Positions 51,782 through 63,415 of a DNA stretch of 64,000 bases are shown here, piece after piece. The DNA is from Diplonema papillatum. Lineage: Eukaryota; Euglenozoa; Diplonemea; Diplonemida; Diplonemidae. Each line of letters begins with the position of its first letter. Within the stretch, counting starts at the first letter, position 1. The stretch spans positions 248,001-312,000 of the forward strand of contig JAPJBO010000119.1 of assembly GCA_030068145.1 (NCBI GenBank). The letters are read 5' to 3'. The notes under the pieces were generated by a model. The model saw nothing but the letters and a program-made list of their open reading frames with translations, did not search any database and was not told the origin of the DNA. The position numbers were made by a program, and so were the translations under genes.

Positions 51782-51982
51782 GAACATTTCCGAAGGTGGG
51801 GTCTTGCACTCACAACGAGATCACGGTTGACGTGATCAACGCTGATATCATGAGGCAAAAAATTGTTCTTCGCGTGTACAGCAAAGAAACCTCTCTGGCT
51901 GGGGAGGGCTTTCTCTTTGCACACTTGTGTTGCAACTTGTGGGTGTTCTTCCTGCTGTGCAGCCGTTGTGCCGGAAATGTTC
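51782..51982. mobile_element. Short TIR element, GAACATTTCC type (copy 2)
   Basis: GAACATTTCCG ... CGGAAATGTTC, 201 bp, related to 11669-11799 at ends and flanks. Confidence 0.45.
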
Positions 51983-52244
51983 CCTTCAGTGCAACGGTAC
52001 TCCAGTTCACTCAGAAAAACAGAAAAAGCGCGCGCACAGCTCCGGCAGGAGCCGGGCTGGCACGTGGCTTGCGAGCTCCGCCAGGGGTCCTCTCTCTCCG
52101 TCACTGTGTGGGTGACGCCACGAATCCTATCGCAGCCGGAGGGAAGAGCATTCTGGCTCGCAACTTGCGTTGCCCCACCACTGGTTGGCGTAAGACATTC
52201 CCGTGCACGGTGGATGTCAGCCTCAGAAGCTGAAAAGCGCCTGT

Positions 52245-52308
52245 CACACCCGCTTTTCGGGTGTACTCGTGCACGCGCTTTGCGAGTAGCACACCCGTTT
52301 TTCGGGTG
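52245..52308. terminator. Two tandem ACACCCG-TTTT-CGGGTGT hairpins downstream of the WD40 gene
   Basis: 52245-52263 and 52290-52308 are 7-bp stems with a 5-base T-rich loop. They lie 30-90 bp beyond the stop codon at 52338 of the minus-strand gene, so they would be in its 3' UTR. A role in 3'-end formation or mRNA stability is a guess. Confidence 0.3.
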
Positions 52309-52337
52309 TGATTCGGTACTGCACCGATAGGGTAGGC

Positions 52338-55300
52338 CTATTCCTTGGATTGAGCCGGCCGACGGATCGCCGAGGCGGATGATATTCGCAAGGTGAGGCC
52401 CGCCGTGCTGTTCGCGGGGCCGCGGCCGGCGAGAGGCGCGGGCACCTTTTTGCGGACCCTGGGCGGCCTCGCGCCCGCAGCCGCCGGCACGGGGTCGAAG
52501 CCTGGGGCCACGAAGGTGCCGGAGGCGACCCAGGGCCCGACGGTCTGCGGCGCCTTGCCCAGCGCCTTGATCCCCAGCCCGCTGCAGCCGCCGCCGCCGG
52601 CCGGCGCCGACGACGGGGGCACGTACGGGACGGGCGCGGCGCCGGGCGTGTTCCGGATCGGCAGCAGGCAACGGACCGCCGAGTCGCCATCCGCGACGAG
52701 ACCGACGACCCCGAACCGGGGACTTGCCGCCTGTGTTTTGTGTTACCGTCGATCCCGAAGGACGATCAGTTTGGTGTCTTGCGACCTTTGTTTGTTTGGC
52801 AAGGAGTTTTGGTGGCGCGCTTTAGTTAGGGAGAGAAAATAAGAAATAATTTTTCAGCCTGCTCTTCAGGCAGGTCTGATCGCCTTTGTTACCACACCGG
52901 TAACAATTGGCACCCTCGGCGTGCACGGTGTCGCATGAGGGATAGAACACACAAGTTGTTCTTTCATCAGCTTTCGTCTCCTCCGCGGGCCACTCAACCG
53001 CGGCCACGTCCTTCCACTTCACAGTAGAAAGATCAATGTCGTCACGATGTACGGCGGGCATTTTCACTTACGTCCCTTTTTGTTTGTGCGCACTTCCTTC
53101 AAACCTGTTTTGTTCATCTAACGGGAGTGAGGATAGTACGCTGCCATCGTTCTGTTTTTGTTCTTGACAAATTGCATTTGTTAGACACAAAAACTGTTTG
53201 CTCGCCCTCTTACCGGGTGCTCAATTCACTTCTCAGCCAGTTTGCCCACTCTGCGGCCTTGTCTTCCGACTCTTGTACTCGTATATAGTTTTTTTTTTTT
53301 TAAGTGAGCGTCCGCTTGAAACTCCGGGGTTCTAAAGTCTCCGGGTGTATGGAGAAGATAGATTCTTAACCACTCCAGGACGGAGGGTGCTGCTTTCCGA
53401 ATTTGTTCTTCACTTACACCACCGTGTGTTGTTTTCTCACTCAGGACTTTTGACTTGTAGTGTTTGTGTGTCTGGGTAGACCCGCATGATTTCACGTCCG
53501 TTCAACGCGTGGGTCGGTAATTACCGCTCTTGCGAATCCCTTCGGTTCTTTGTCCAGCAGCTTTTGTCGAGCATTTCCTTCCCGGGAATCCTTCGGTTCT
53601 TTGTCTAGCAGCTTTTGTCGAGCATTTTCCATGCAAGCTGGCGCTTTGTGCGTGCCGGTTGATCGTTTTCCCTCTTGTATTTACCCTGTGTCTATTCAGG
53701 CATGCACAATACCCTGAACAGGGCAACCCGCAAGATTGCTAGTACTAAATTGTTCAAGGCGCGGCATACATTTTTTTTGCGGAAGCGGACACGGCGCGCT
53801 GAGGGCGTGCCTTTCTCGTCGGTTTCCCTCGTGTACTGGGAGGAAAGCGCCGGGGAGGCGAGGCCGTCTTGCGGCAGCGCGGGGACCGAAGCGGCCGGTT
53901 CTCTGCTGCGCGGGCGGCCGGCGCCTTCGCCGGAGTGCGGTGCCGCGGCTTCCGCCGACTCCCTCAGCATCCTGGCTAGCGCGCCCCGTCGGCTCTCCGG
54001 CTGCAGCCGCCCGATGATCGCGCGGATCCTCTGCCCCGCGATGGCGGCCGGGGACACCTCCTGCAACCCTTTGGCGGCGGCGCCTGCGGACGTGTCGTTC
54101 GGCGCGGTGCCGGCGGCGCTGGCATTCCCGGTGGTGCTCGCCCCTTCCTTCCCGCCAGCACTGGTCGGCGACGCGATCTCTTGCATCGCCTTCCACATGT
54201 CCAGCCGGGTTCGTTCTGACTGTTGGAGTGTGCACTTTGTCTTAAGCCCGCGATTGAGCCGCGTGCGATGCCTTGGGCTGACAACGCCTGTGCCGGTGGT
54301 GAGGTCGATGACCCCTGCAAATGGTTCGCCGTCGCTGGTGGAGAGTGACCTGCCTGCGGACCCGGATGTTGTGTTGAAGTCGGATGCGCCGAGTGCGACC
54401 AATGGCGACTTCGCCTTCGCCCGCGGGCTGCTGCACAAGGGCGGCTTGCACATGCTCTGCCGCGCCATCGAGCGGCGCATGGAAACCTTCGGGAAGACGC
54501 ACGACGCCATGGCCGGCCGCTTCAACCGCAGCGCGTGGAGCTGGAAGGGGTCGATGATGTTCTGGCCCAGGCGGAGGCAGCCCTCGGCCACGCTGCGCTG
54601 CACGCACTTCCAGTGCGCGCGCGCCCGAATCCGCTGCATTCCCGACTTCGTCTGCGGGCCGGTGAAGCCGAAGTGGTTGACCAGCAGCGGGCCTTGCTTC
54701 AAGGATCCCAGGCATGCGCCACCCATCGACCATAGGTGCACCTTCATGTCGGCGCCGGCAGTTATCAGGCACGAAGCGACCTGCACGTGGACCATGTCCA
54801 CGACCGCATCGTCATGGGCAGACCACGAAAGGACCGTGTGCGGCGTCATCAGGCTGGGGAGGTTGATCGGCGTTCGATCCCTTCGTACAAACAGGTCCTG
54901 TGGTTGGGCTTTCGGAAATAGAGTGCGACCAAAAGGGAATGCAATACCCTTTTGGAGAGAGCTACCCATCCACATTGCAAGCAATCATAGGATGTCCTCG
55001 GTTCCAAGGCACAGCTTTCGGCTTGTTAGTTTCAGCTATTGTGCGAACGGCTCCTCCACCTTGTGACTTTTAGAGGGACCTTTTTTCTGATATCATGTCC
55101 AAGGGTCGTGAAAACAGTCCATCCAGCGTCCCTGTAGAACATCTTCTTCGGAAGATCAGTCCACCTTTTCCCACCCAATGGAAGGGTGCCTTGGGATTGC
55201 GCCGCCCTCATGAGCTATCTCCAGACCTTTGTGGACATGGATTCACCACAGATGGTCGATGCCAGAAAATACTCGATTTGTTCTTCGCTTACACCACCGT

Positions 55301-58300
55301 ATGTTGCTTTCTCACTCACGACTTTTGACCTGTTGTGTTTGTGTGATTTGTCGTGTTGGGGTAGACCCGCATGACAGAACGGACTCACGTCCGTTCAACA
55401 CGTGGTTAGGTAGTTACAGCACTTGGAATCTCTTTGGTTCTTGTCTGGCAGTTATTGTCGAGCATTTCCTTCCAACTGGCGCTTATGTAAAAGAATGGGA
55501 GTGAAAAACTGCTGGTTTCCAGCCGAGAACATACCTTGCGCGCTGCTTGCCGCTCGCGTGACTCAGACTCTTTGATGTTGTATGACAGGTCCCAGACAGT
55601 AATGAATCCGATTTCGTTTGCAACGTAAATGAAGCAAGGACCGACCCAGAGAATGCGACTGATTGTCGGAACGACGGAGGCGACCTGCTGCGTTTGAAAA
55701 ACAATGCCTTTCGTGTCGTTGTCGTTTCGTGGAAGGCTCAACGCAGAAAGTCTCGTGCCGCCTTCTACTTTTCTAGAAGGCCTCGTGCATTTGCCTTGAC
55801 GAAGGAAGAAGGCTGTCCAGGGTGTTTGCACCTTTCCAGCTCTCAGGGGGTTGAGGCAGAACACTGCTTCTCATGCGATGCTTGATGTTAGCATCAAGTC
55901 TTCTTGTAGGGTATGGAACCTGAGGGACTGCCCCCCTGTATTCTTTTTTTCACCGCGGTGTTGTGCACCTCGTTCTTCGTCTCGGGGTTGGCTCTTGAAC
56001 GCAGACCATTCTGAAGTTTGAGCTCGTCAGTGTGGGTCCTATTGGATGGGTATTTTCAGTCCTGTTCCGGTGCGAGCACAACCTTTTGGGTCTCATTGTG
56101 TGTCTCCTTCCTCAGGGGGGAGAAGTCCGGTACCCACGATATGTTAGAGGACCGGGTCGAATAATAACACCTGCGTTAATATTCGATTTCTCGATTCGTC
56201 GACCCAGATGATGGGTCCAGCCGAATACTAATGCAATCCCTTACTAAAAATACGAATGTCGGTGAATACGGATCTTTCGGCCGCCAGCGATCTTTATGCG
56301 ACTACAGCACACCGTTTGCAAGTTGGGCCCCGCGACGGCCAGCGAGGAAAGGAGGTCGGTGGCGGCGTTGATGTGCTTGCGGTACGACACGCACGTCACG
56401 TCGTCCGGCGAGACTTCGTCCGCGAGGACGTACGCCGTCGGAGCCGGCCGCGGCGGGTTGCACGAGTACCAGCGGGAGAGGCAGACGGGGAGCTCGGTGC
56501 GGAGGTCCCACATGTGAATTATCCCCTCCGTGTCGGCAGTGAGAGCGAGGGATTCGGCTGCGAGCAAGTGCCCCCCGCAGAGCTCGGTGTCATCCGAGTG
56601 GCCAATGCGCTGCGGGGCCCGGAAGCTGGGGCCTTGGAACGATGTGACGTCGTACACGAACGCCAGCCGCGACGCCGTCGCCAGCAGCATGCTCGGCGCG
56701 TCCGGGTGAAACGACACCGACACGCACTCGACAGGGAAGGATAGGCGGGCGACCGGATCTGTGTCCTGCCTGGGACGTGTGGACTTGGGCTTCTTCCAAC
56801 TCTGCACCGGCTTGGTCTCCGGTGTTGGGTGCGCCGGGGGGTCCTTCTTCGACGCTCTGGCCTCGGCCATGATGTCGGTGGCGTGCTGCTTCGCGGCGCG
56901 GGCGAGGACCAGTTTCTTCATTTTCTCGAGGGCCGCCTTCGCGGCTTGCGAGTTCTCGCCGCTTTTGCTCGGCATCAACATGTTCGAGACGGCCGCGGCG
57001 GGGTTCTGCAGGGCGGCGACCTCGTCCGTGAACGTCGGGAATGCTTTCGCCTTCATCAGCCCCCTGAAAGCAATTGGGGGGTTCAGGTCGTACCAAACGT
57101 TGACGTGCCCGCCGACCGCCGACGACACGAAAAAGTCGTTGCGCGTGTTGAGGGAGATGTCGATGATTTTGCTGTTGTGCTTTTTGTACTTGTTCAACTC
57201 GTCGCCGCGAAGGACCCCTGTGTTGCGTTGTTTAGTGTCATGGCACCACGGCGCCGCGTGAAAAATAGTGGGGCATCGACTGTCTCTTGCCTGCCTTTCT
57301 AGAGTGCAAGTCCGCTCAGGGATCCGGGATTTTATAGTCTCTGGGTGACCGTCGTCGTAAAGGTTCCTTTAAGGTATAGGATGTTTGCGTGTGTATCTTT
57401 TGCTGCCTTTTGCCTACTATTCGACTTATTTTAGCGCCGCGCTCTTTTTTATTATGGTGAACCAGCCGCATCACCCTCCGAAAAGGCTGGGGCACGGCGG
57501 CGTGATAGCGTCTCGCCACTCGAGAGCACAAGCATACCGACAGCCGTGATCAGCCCGTCTTGGTGGCCCAGCAGCATTTTAGCGGGCGTCCGCGCGTCGA
57601 CCGTGCCGGCGGTGATGGCCGACTGGGTAAGATTCGAGTAGGTCTTGTCGAGGGCGCCGGAGTCCGCGTTCCACAGCCGCACCTCCTTCGACGAGATGGT
57701 GACGAACCTGGCCTCTTTCTTGAGGTACGCCGTCGCCAGGATACTCTGCTCCGGTGTGTGGGCCATGCGGGGGATCTCAGACGCCTTCGATTCGTGCTCG
57801 AAGACAAAGAGTTCCCTCGAACTGTAAACCAGCTGCCGGTTCCGGTTTCCGGTGTGCGCGGCGCTTGTGATGAACAGGTCCTCGGCGCCTTCGACGTGGT
57901 TTTTCATGTTGAACGATTCCAGCAGCTGGAACGTTCGGATGTCAAAGATCTTCGTGGAGCCGAGAACGTCGATCGTCATCACGTGCGGTGTGCTCGGAAC
58001 GGGGCACACGCTACACAGAGGTGCGGCGTGTGGGCTGTTCGGGTCCGAAAGCTTGAAGCACGGGATGGACGGCATGTTATCTACCCAAACGAGCGCGTGC
58101 GGTTCCACCCCCGCGGTGATGAGGAAGCTGAGTGGGGGTTGGTTAATAAAAGATGTTGAAAGTATCGAGTGAATCTCTTCTCGTTTGGGGGTTTCTTCCG
58201 GGTGGTTGTTTTTCTTCTTACGTACGCCGAGGCCCACAGGTGCATCTTGAGTTAGGCTGATAAATCTCCCGTTTTCTGGTGTCGCCTTCACAGTGAGGTT

Positions 58301-59986
58301 GACAAAGGGCCGGGTCGAATAACAACACCTGAGCTACGATTCGATTTGTCGAATACTGGAAAAAGTTCCGGGTAAGTGCCGAACGCTAGCAGTGTTTTTT
58401 TGACAGCAAATAACTGCTATTCTTCGACCCCTTTACGACAAAGTACATACCGATAGTTGTCGACGTGGGCAACCGAGTAGATTCCGTGTTTGTGCGCATT
58501 TGGTGACGCACTCGTGTCAAAATGGGTGACAGCATAGCCTCGGTGCGGATTGACGATGTACATGTTCGAGTCGACGCCGACCGTGACACAATTTTCGTTC
58601 GGCATGACGACAAGGTCGGTGATCGAGGCCGAGTGCAGCGCCACTTGGTACTGAACGAAAGGCGCGTCAACACCCTCCAAAGCCCCTTTGCACCTGTGTT
58701 TACGTTTTTCCAGACTAATTGCAGGTCTGCTATGCTCCCAAATGTCCTAGGCTCCACGCGCACTGCACAAACGCATCAAAACGAGCTTTGGGGGCCCTCT
58801 GGCTAATCGTTTTGAAGCAGATGGGCAGTCTTCGGAACTTGCGTCGTGCGGATCGATGACCGCAACCATTCTCTTCGGATGAGGAACGCCTAGCAGGAGT
58901 CATGTTTCCGTGTTTTGTATGAAGTCGCTTCCACCAAGTCTCTCCGGTTGAATGAGTGGCACCCTATTTGATTCCAGTAAAGCTTCCAATAAAAAGAAGG
59001 AACCCCCGGGAAACATACCTCTCGGTCGGCTTGGCTCTGTATTGCGACACAACGTTTGGTTCCGATGTCGAAAGCTTCGTGAGGTCCGTGAGAAAGAGAT
59101 GGCCATCGCGGTCACCCAGGAACGCGCAAGAGCTGTGGTTGGGTCCGCACCAACGGAGGGCCCGGATAGAACGCGGGAAGATCATGTCGCTCACCACAGT
59201 CGCCGACGGGATGTTCCACACGCGCACGCGGAAATCCGAGCAAGACGTCAGGAGGTACTTGTAGCAGGGCATCGTCTCCACGGACAGCACCGTCGCGGCA
59301 TGGTCGAAGTGGTCAGCCCTCCGGCTGGCAGGGCCGTCGCAGTCTACCATCGACACCCTCTTTTTCGACGTGGCGAACATCTTGTTCAGCCCAGGACAGA
59401 ACCGCAGGGCTGTGTACGAATCCTTCCGATCTTCGCTTCCGTCGAGGAGGCAGCCGGTGAAACTGTAGCTCGTGTCCGTCAGCCGTTTCGCGACTTTCAG
59501 CGGGTTTGTTGAGCTGTCGGTCATCACGTTCGTTATAAGATACGAAACGAAGTCGTCCCACGTCACCTGCTGCTGCCGCTGGGTGTCTACAGCAACGAAG
59601 AGCTCCTTCACGTAGTTTTCCAAGTCGGAGAGCTTGCCGTTGTTGTTCCGCGACGGCTGCGTCCTGCCGGCGAACGTGCCGTCGTCGTCGAAGACGCCGA
59701 TGAGGTTGACGAGCAGCGTTCGGAAGAGGGACAGGAACTGCATGGGGTAGGCCGGGCCGCCTTTACAGTTCCGCTTCCACAGGCGTTCGAGGGTCATGAA
59801 CTGTTCCTCGTTCATCACGCTCAGGAGCGCGCTAGCGCTGATGCCGGTTTTCGCGACATTCTCCGGGGTAGGGTTAAACTGGGTCTTCTTCTGCCCGGCC
59901 ACGTACCGGCCCCATAGTCCGAGGAGGTCCTTCGCGGCCCGTATCTTGTTCCATGGCTTCTTCTTCGTTTGATCATCGCCACCCAT
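52338..59986 (-). CDS. EF-hand/WD40 protein (WDR49/WDR64-like), seven exons
   Basis: Exons: 59986-59019, 58693-58451, 58127-57538, 57217-56313, 55687-55535, 54897-53770, 52730-52338. All six junctions keep phase, giving about 1459 residues. Residues ~120-150 resemble an EF-hand (VDTQRQQQVTWDDFVSYL), but most calcium ligands are replaced by Gln. Then follow many WD40 repeats: LTSCSDFRVRVWNI; CVTVGVDSNMYIVNP; FLITAGVEPHALVWVDN; FVTISSKEVRLWNA; FFVSSAVGGHVNVWYD; LTADTEGIIHMWDL; YVANEIGFITVWDL; LITAGADMKVHLWSM then GACLGSLKQG. The blade W-then-GxxxGxxxQ pattern and order match WDR49/WDR64-type proteins, found mainly in ciliated eukaryotes; a ciliary role is inferred only. The C-terminal third is disordered and Ala/Ser-rich. 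Introns hold TIR elements and dispersed repeats. An acceptor ambiguity (CAGCAG) at 55687 changes one residue. Confidence 0.8.
52822..53061 (-). CDS. Possible small Cys-rich ORF in intron 6 of the WD40 gene
   Basis: 79 codons from ATG 53061. The composition is protein-like (VHRDDIDLSTVKWKDVAAVE) and there is a cysteine cluster CVFYPSC ... CYRCGNKGDQTC that could bind zinc. It may be a skipped or alternative exon, a fragment of a mobile gene, or chance. Confidence 0.3.
   Translation of the reverse strand: MPAVHRDDIDLSTVKWKDVAAVEWPAEETKADERTTCVFYPSCDTVHAEGANCYRCGNKGDQTCLKSRLKNYFLFSLPN
53085..53185 (+). repeat. Dispersed repeat (AACGGGAGTGAG family, copy 2)
   Basis: Very close to the reverse complement of 63310-63415, including TTCTTGACAAATTGCATTTG. 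Confidence 0.75.
53405..53590 (+). repeat. Dispersed repeat (CTTACACCACCGTGTGTTG family)
   Basis: Aligns with all of 55275-55475: CTTACACCACCG, TTGTGTTTGTGTG, GTAGACCCGCATGA, CGTCCGTTCAAC, then two CTTCGGTTCTTTGTCYAGCA units where the other copy has one. Located in intron 6. Confidence 0.75.
53644..53755 (+). repeat. Dispersed repeat, pair of 38985-39135
   Basis: Overlaps the 3' edge of exon 6 only by proximity (the exon ends at 53770). Shares TGTGCGTGCCGGTTGATCG and GGGCAACCCGCAAGATTG. Confidence 0.7.
55275..55475 (+). repeat. Dispersed repeat (CTTACACCACCGTRTGTTG family)
   Basis: In intron 5. The most complete copy; an inverted partial relative is at 12712-12780. Confidence 0.75.
55854..55906 (+). 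repeat. GCTAGC-palindrome dispersed repeat (copy 6)
   Basis: GGCAGAACACTGCTTCTCAT ... TTGATGTTAGCATCAAG TCTTCTTG. In intron 4. Confidence 0.65.
56153..56228 (-). mobile_element. TIR element GGGGTCGAATAATAACA type (partial copy 3)
   Basis: Keeps the CCGGGTCGAATAATAACACC end and a CGAATACTAATGC portion; the other end is missing. In intron 4. Confidence 0.55.
58312..58433 (-). mobile_element. TIR element GGGGTCGAATAATAACA type (copy 4)
   Basis: About 122 bp: CCGGGTCGAATAACAACACC ... AAATAACTGCTATTCTTCGA CCCC. Interior shares AAAAAGTTCCGG and AGCAGTGTTTTT with copy 2. It lies in intron 2, 18 bp past the exon-2 donor. Confidence 0.7.
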
Positions 59987-60206
59987 GAGCCAACAAAATT
60001 CTCCTCCTTTTTACGTGCGGCGGTTGGCTCCAGTCTCTGTGAAGGAGGATGCGCAAAAACCAACTCTCACTGATCCTCGCCTGTTTGCGACATTTCCGCA
60101 AGGGTGAGCGGTTATGTGAGGGAGGGGAGTCCTGTACATTTGTATGTTAGAGTTGGTGTTAACTCAAAAGACTACTGCCAAACGAGACATTAGGGCTTAA
60201 ACACAC

Positions 60207-60312
60207 TTGGTTGTATGTGCCGGGGGAGGATTCGCCTGTTTTGTGAGTGATTATGATCGTAGGCTAATCTTCTCCCTAACACGCCGCCGTTCACTTTCGT
60301 GTTTACAATGCA
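60207..60312 (+). repeat. Dispersed repeat (GGAGGATTMGCCTGTT family, copy 3)
   Basis: Direct copy of 14305-14426; contains TATGTGCCGGGGGAGGATTC and CTTTCGTGTTTAC. Confidence 0.65.
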
Positions 60313-60351
60313 TTGTACTACGGAAGAATACGACTATTACGGGAGGGAGAC

Positions 60352-60545
60352 GATCTCTCCGAAGAGAGTTTCCGGTCTCCTCACTTCTCTTCGTGCTGCC
60401 ACGGGGCGTAAGTCGCAGCGCCTGAGCGCGACGATCAAGTCGAGCTAAAGAGGCGAAATAATGACACATCACGTACGAAGAGATAACCGCGACACCGCAA
60501 ACCGCCAGATTATTTGCATTCTAAACCAAACTATCAGAGGCGGTC
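60352..60545 (+). repeat. LINE 3' flank joined to the basic-tail exon fragment
   Basis: 60352-60420 matches 49236-49320 (LINE 3' flank). 60420-60472 encodes the last ~17 codons of the basic-tail exon (RAPERDDQVELKRRNNDTSR ending in TAA). 60513-60540 matches the same downstream sequence seen at 16281-16315. Confidence 0.55.
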
Positions 60546-60853
60546 GCGGTCAACCGAGGAGCAAGGTTGATAACCAGAATGACAGTCACAATGGCCATAG
60601 GCGCGCTGCGGGTCGCGGCTCCGCTACGGTGGGTGGAGCAGGGGTGCCGGGAGGGAGAGATCTGGCCAATGGGTGAGCTCGCCTCATCTTCGTTGCGACT
60701 GCGCGGCCTACGGCGGCCGCTACGTTTTGTTATGGGGAACTCCGGCTTCCATTGATCCATTGACGACGGGTAACGAAGGGTACGTCCTGCGGATACACGG
60801 GTGGCGTCGTTCCAGCGGTCCTTGGAGCAAACTGCTTCCGCTTCGTTTAACAT
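60521..60853 (-). pseudogene. Fragment of the LINE C-terminal protein
   Basis: Reads LNEAEAVCSKDRWNDATRVS, related to LGKLETICARNSWNDAVPEY in the element at 49295-50716, followed by a similarly Arg-rich tail. Truncated and diverged. Confidence 0.5.
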
Positions 60854-60923
60854 CCCTTGTTTGTCCAGCTATGCAAATGTAAGTGCATCTAATCCATGTG
60901 TTTAATGTACTCAAAAGAACGCA

Positions 60924-63309
60924 ATGCAAAACGTGGGTGGTGTGAGAATCCCGGCATCGCCAGCACACCAGGCAGCGCAACTCACTCGGGGAGACACCCT
61001 CCACAAGCGACCGGCCTTGCGACCAGTGTTGGAGAGTGCCTCGGGTGAGGTTGCTGCTGCACCTGGGTGTTTTGGGCGCTCTTGCTCAGGCTTGGGTCCT
61101 GAAGGCGGGCTTTTTTGGGGCAGACTTTTTCACCCAGGTGGGGGTCTTTTCGCAGACACCTCGCCACTCCGGAAGGCGGAGGCCCCAGTGCCAACGGAGC
61201 TTGAGTCGTTGATGGCTCGTGCATGGTCGTTCTTATCTCAGGCTGCTTGGAGTCGTGCTTTTCCCTGTTTTTTTCAGTCGTCTTCTTTTCTCTACGGACA
61301 CTTTGCGCACCGCTGCTGGATGTGCTCGCCTGCCTTCTTGGCACCTGCACTTTACAGCACTCAATGCTGCATTCTCCAGACGATTCTGCATGGGGAAGGG
61401 GGGCATCCTTGAAGTACAGCAACCGCTAGAAAAGCTGTGTCAACGGTCTTGAAGAAGGCATTAACTGCTGCAAGCTGGTCTTCCTTGCATGGATTGATCA
61501 ACTCTGTTTACAGAGGAAACGCGTTGACTCGCCTTCTCGTTCGCAGTTTTCTGTTGTGAAATCGAATGGCAACGGAAAGAGCGAAATGGGCTTGCGAACA
61601 GACTTTCTTTACTACTATAATCGACTGGCCCAACAACATGCAGTATTCGGTGTGTAGGACAGATGAGAACCGTAGATGCGCCCCAGCAGGGCAGAGTTGA
61701 ACATTCCTGACGTTTTCTCGAAAAAAATGCGTAGGTTTGCATTATTTTCTTCACTGTTTGTTGTTCTCGACAACATATCGTGTGGAAGTACGGACGAAAC
61801 ACGTGTTCATACGGGCAATATGCGGGCTCATACAGGCTGCGGGGGCTATACCACCTCCCTTGATATTGCTTCCCTTCCTCAAGATGCCCAGCGTCAGAAA
61901 ACATCGCAACCGTTTCGGACGACGTGGCATTTCTCGCTGACAATGTCCTTGCCGACTCCGAAACTGTCGATGCCATTGACGCCCACCGTGGCTCGTGCAC
62001 GAAGTCATCGCCATGTTCGGCGAGACGCAGGCGAAACAGTCGGGACAAAGAGAACGGGTTGCAGAATGACCTCAGTGAGTGGAACACGGCAGTCATGGAT
62101 ACGTCAAACGGCACCCGGGGGACGACTTCCGGATGAATCGGGAGGAAATACAAGAGAGCTTGATTGACACCCACAACGTGTCATGTACCACAGTTTGTTG
62201 TCAGCGCCTCGGTAGCACGGCGGATGACAGGCGTACTCTAAAGGAGTGTCCGCGAGTAAGAAGGGGCTCATGACGATATCCGCGGATGATTTTTTTCTCA
62301 TTGCCGCATCTGTCACGCCATCATGTCCCGCTCTGGGTTCTCCATGCAATAATCATTATCACATGCAATGCGCGATAGTGTGCGATAGTACGCAAAAATG
62401 GGATAGTTGGCGCCTGCATGACCACTATGCGGCGCCCCCCCTGTCTTTTAGCGTTTATTATTGCGGGTTAAAGGGTTTGGGGGTTTCTTCTGCGGTTTCC
62501 TCACCTGCTCCGGCAGGGCAATATCCATCTCCCTTTAACCGTCTAAAATCCAGTTAATTTCCGAGCCCGTATTTTGTCCGTATCTCGCCACCACCTAAGG
62601 CTGGCAGCTATTCAAAAATAAACCGCCCCGCTCGGCGTACATCTATGGCGACCAGAGCTGGAAAAAAGACCGGAGCTGGAAAAGAAATGCGTAGCTTTGT
62701 TCTATTCTTGAAAAAAACGTTGGCGTTCTAGACTTTCTCTGTGGCTACCTCAGTCAACCGGGGGTTGGAGTTAACAAGTTCGCTTGAGAATCCGGGACAA
62801 CCCAAAACCAAATGCATCAATTCCCTTGAAAAATGCGAAGTCTCTATCGGTCGTCCCTCGGGAAACCATGAAGAGCCTACACTGCGATGAAAGATCCAGA
62901 CCTCAGAAAGCAATGCGTAGTTTGTTTTATTGAAATCCAGCCTGATTTTGACAGCAGGTACCTTTGCTCCATATCGCTCGAAAGGACGCGCGTCGCAGTG
63001 TGTGCTGACTTGGAGAGCAGGCCAAGAAAAAGAAAAGCTTGGGAGATTTGTCCCTCACCCCAAAAACTGTGGGGTGGCCTGGACGACAATGCGTTTCCAG
63101 CTGCTCGGGCCAAGACACTGCATCGTGGGTTGGGTTCTGCAGGCGCCAAGGAAGACCGAGGCGGCGTCGGGCGTCCTCCTATTTTGACGGGGGTCGTCGC
63201 TGTTATTGGTTCTGGTTCTGAGAATGAGGGGCGGTCCAAAAAGGTTTGCGGTGATCCCCCTCGGTTGGACAGTACAGTCCTTGGGGATTGTGATTTTTTA
63301 GCGTTTGTT
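60924..63309. other. Region with no well-supported gene
   Basis: Apart from the weak frame at 61461-62174 and the short hairpin repeat at 62770-62800 (AAGTTCGCTTGAGAATCCGG), nothing is supported. Confidence 0.35.
61461..62174 (-). CDS. Unrecognised 237-codon frame
   Basis: An uninterrupted minus-strand frame with no recognisable domain, a mixed composition and no clear splice sites. It may be an exon of an unknown gene, but its length is only moderately above chance. Confidence 0.2.
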   Translation of the reverse strand: MGVNQALLYFLPIHPEVVPRVPFDVSMTAVFHSLRSFCNPFSLSRLFRLRLAEHGDDFVHEPRWASMASTVSESARTLSARNATSSETVAMFSDAGHLEEGKQYQGRWYSPRSLYEPAYCPYEHVFRPYFHTICCREQQTVKKIMQTYAFFSRKRQECSTLPCWGASTVLICPTHRILHVVGPVDYSSKESLFASPFRSFRCHSISQQKTANEKASQRVSSVNRVDQSMQGRPACSS

Positions 63310-63415
63310 GTGTCTAACAAATGCAATTTGTCAAGAACAAAAACAGATCGATGGCAGCGCACTATCCTCACTCCCGTTAGATCAAGACAGGTTTGAAGGA
63401 AGTGCGCACAAACAA
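63310..63415 (-). repeat. Dispersed repeat (AACGGGAGTGAG family, copy 3, inverted)
   Basis: Reverse complement of 53085-53185 at high identity. Confidence 0.75.
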
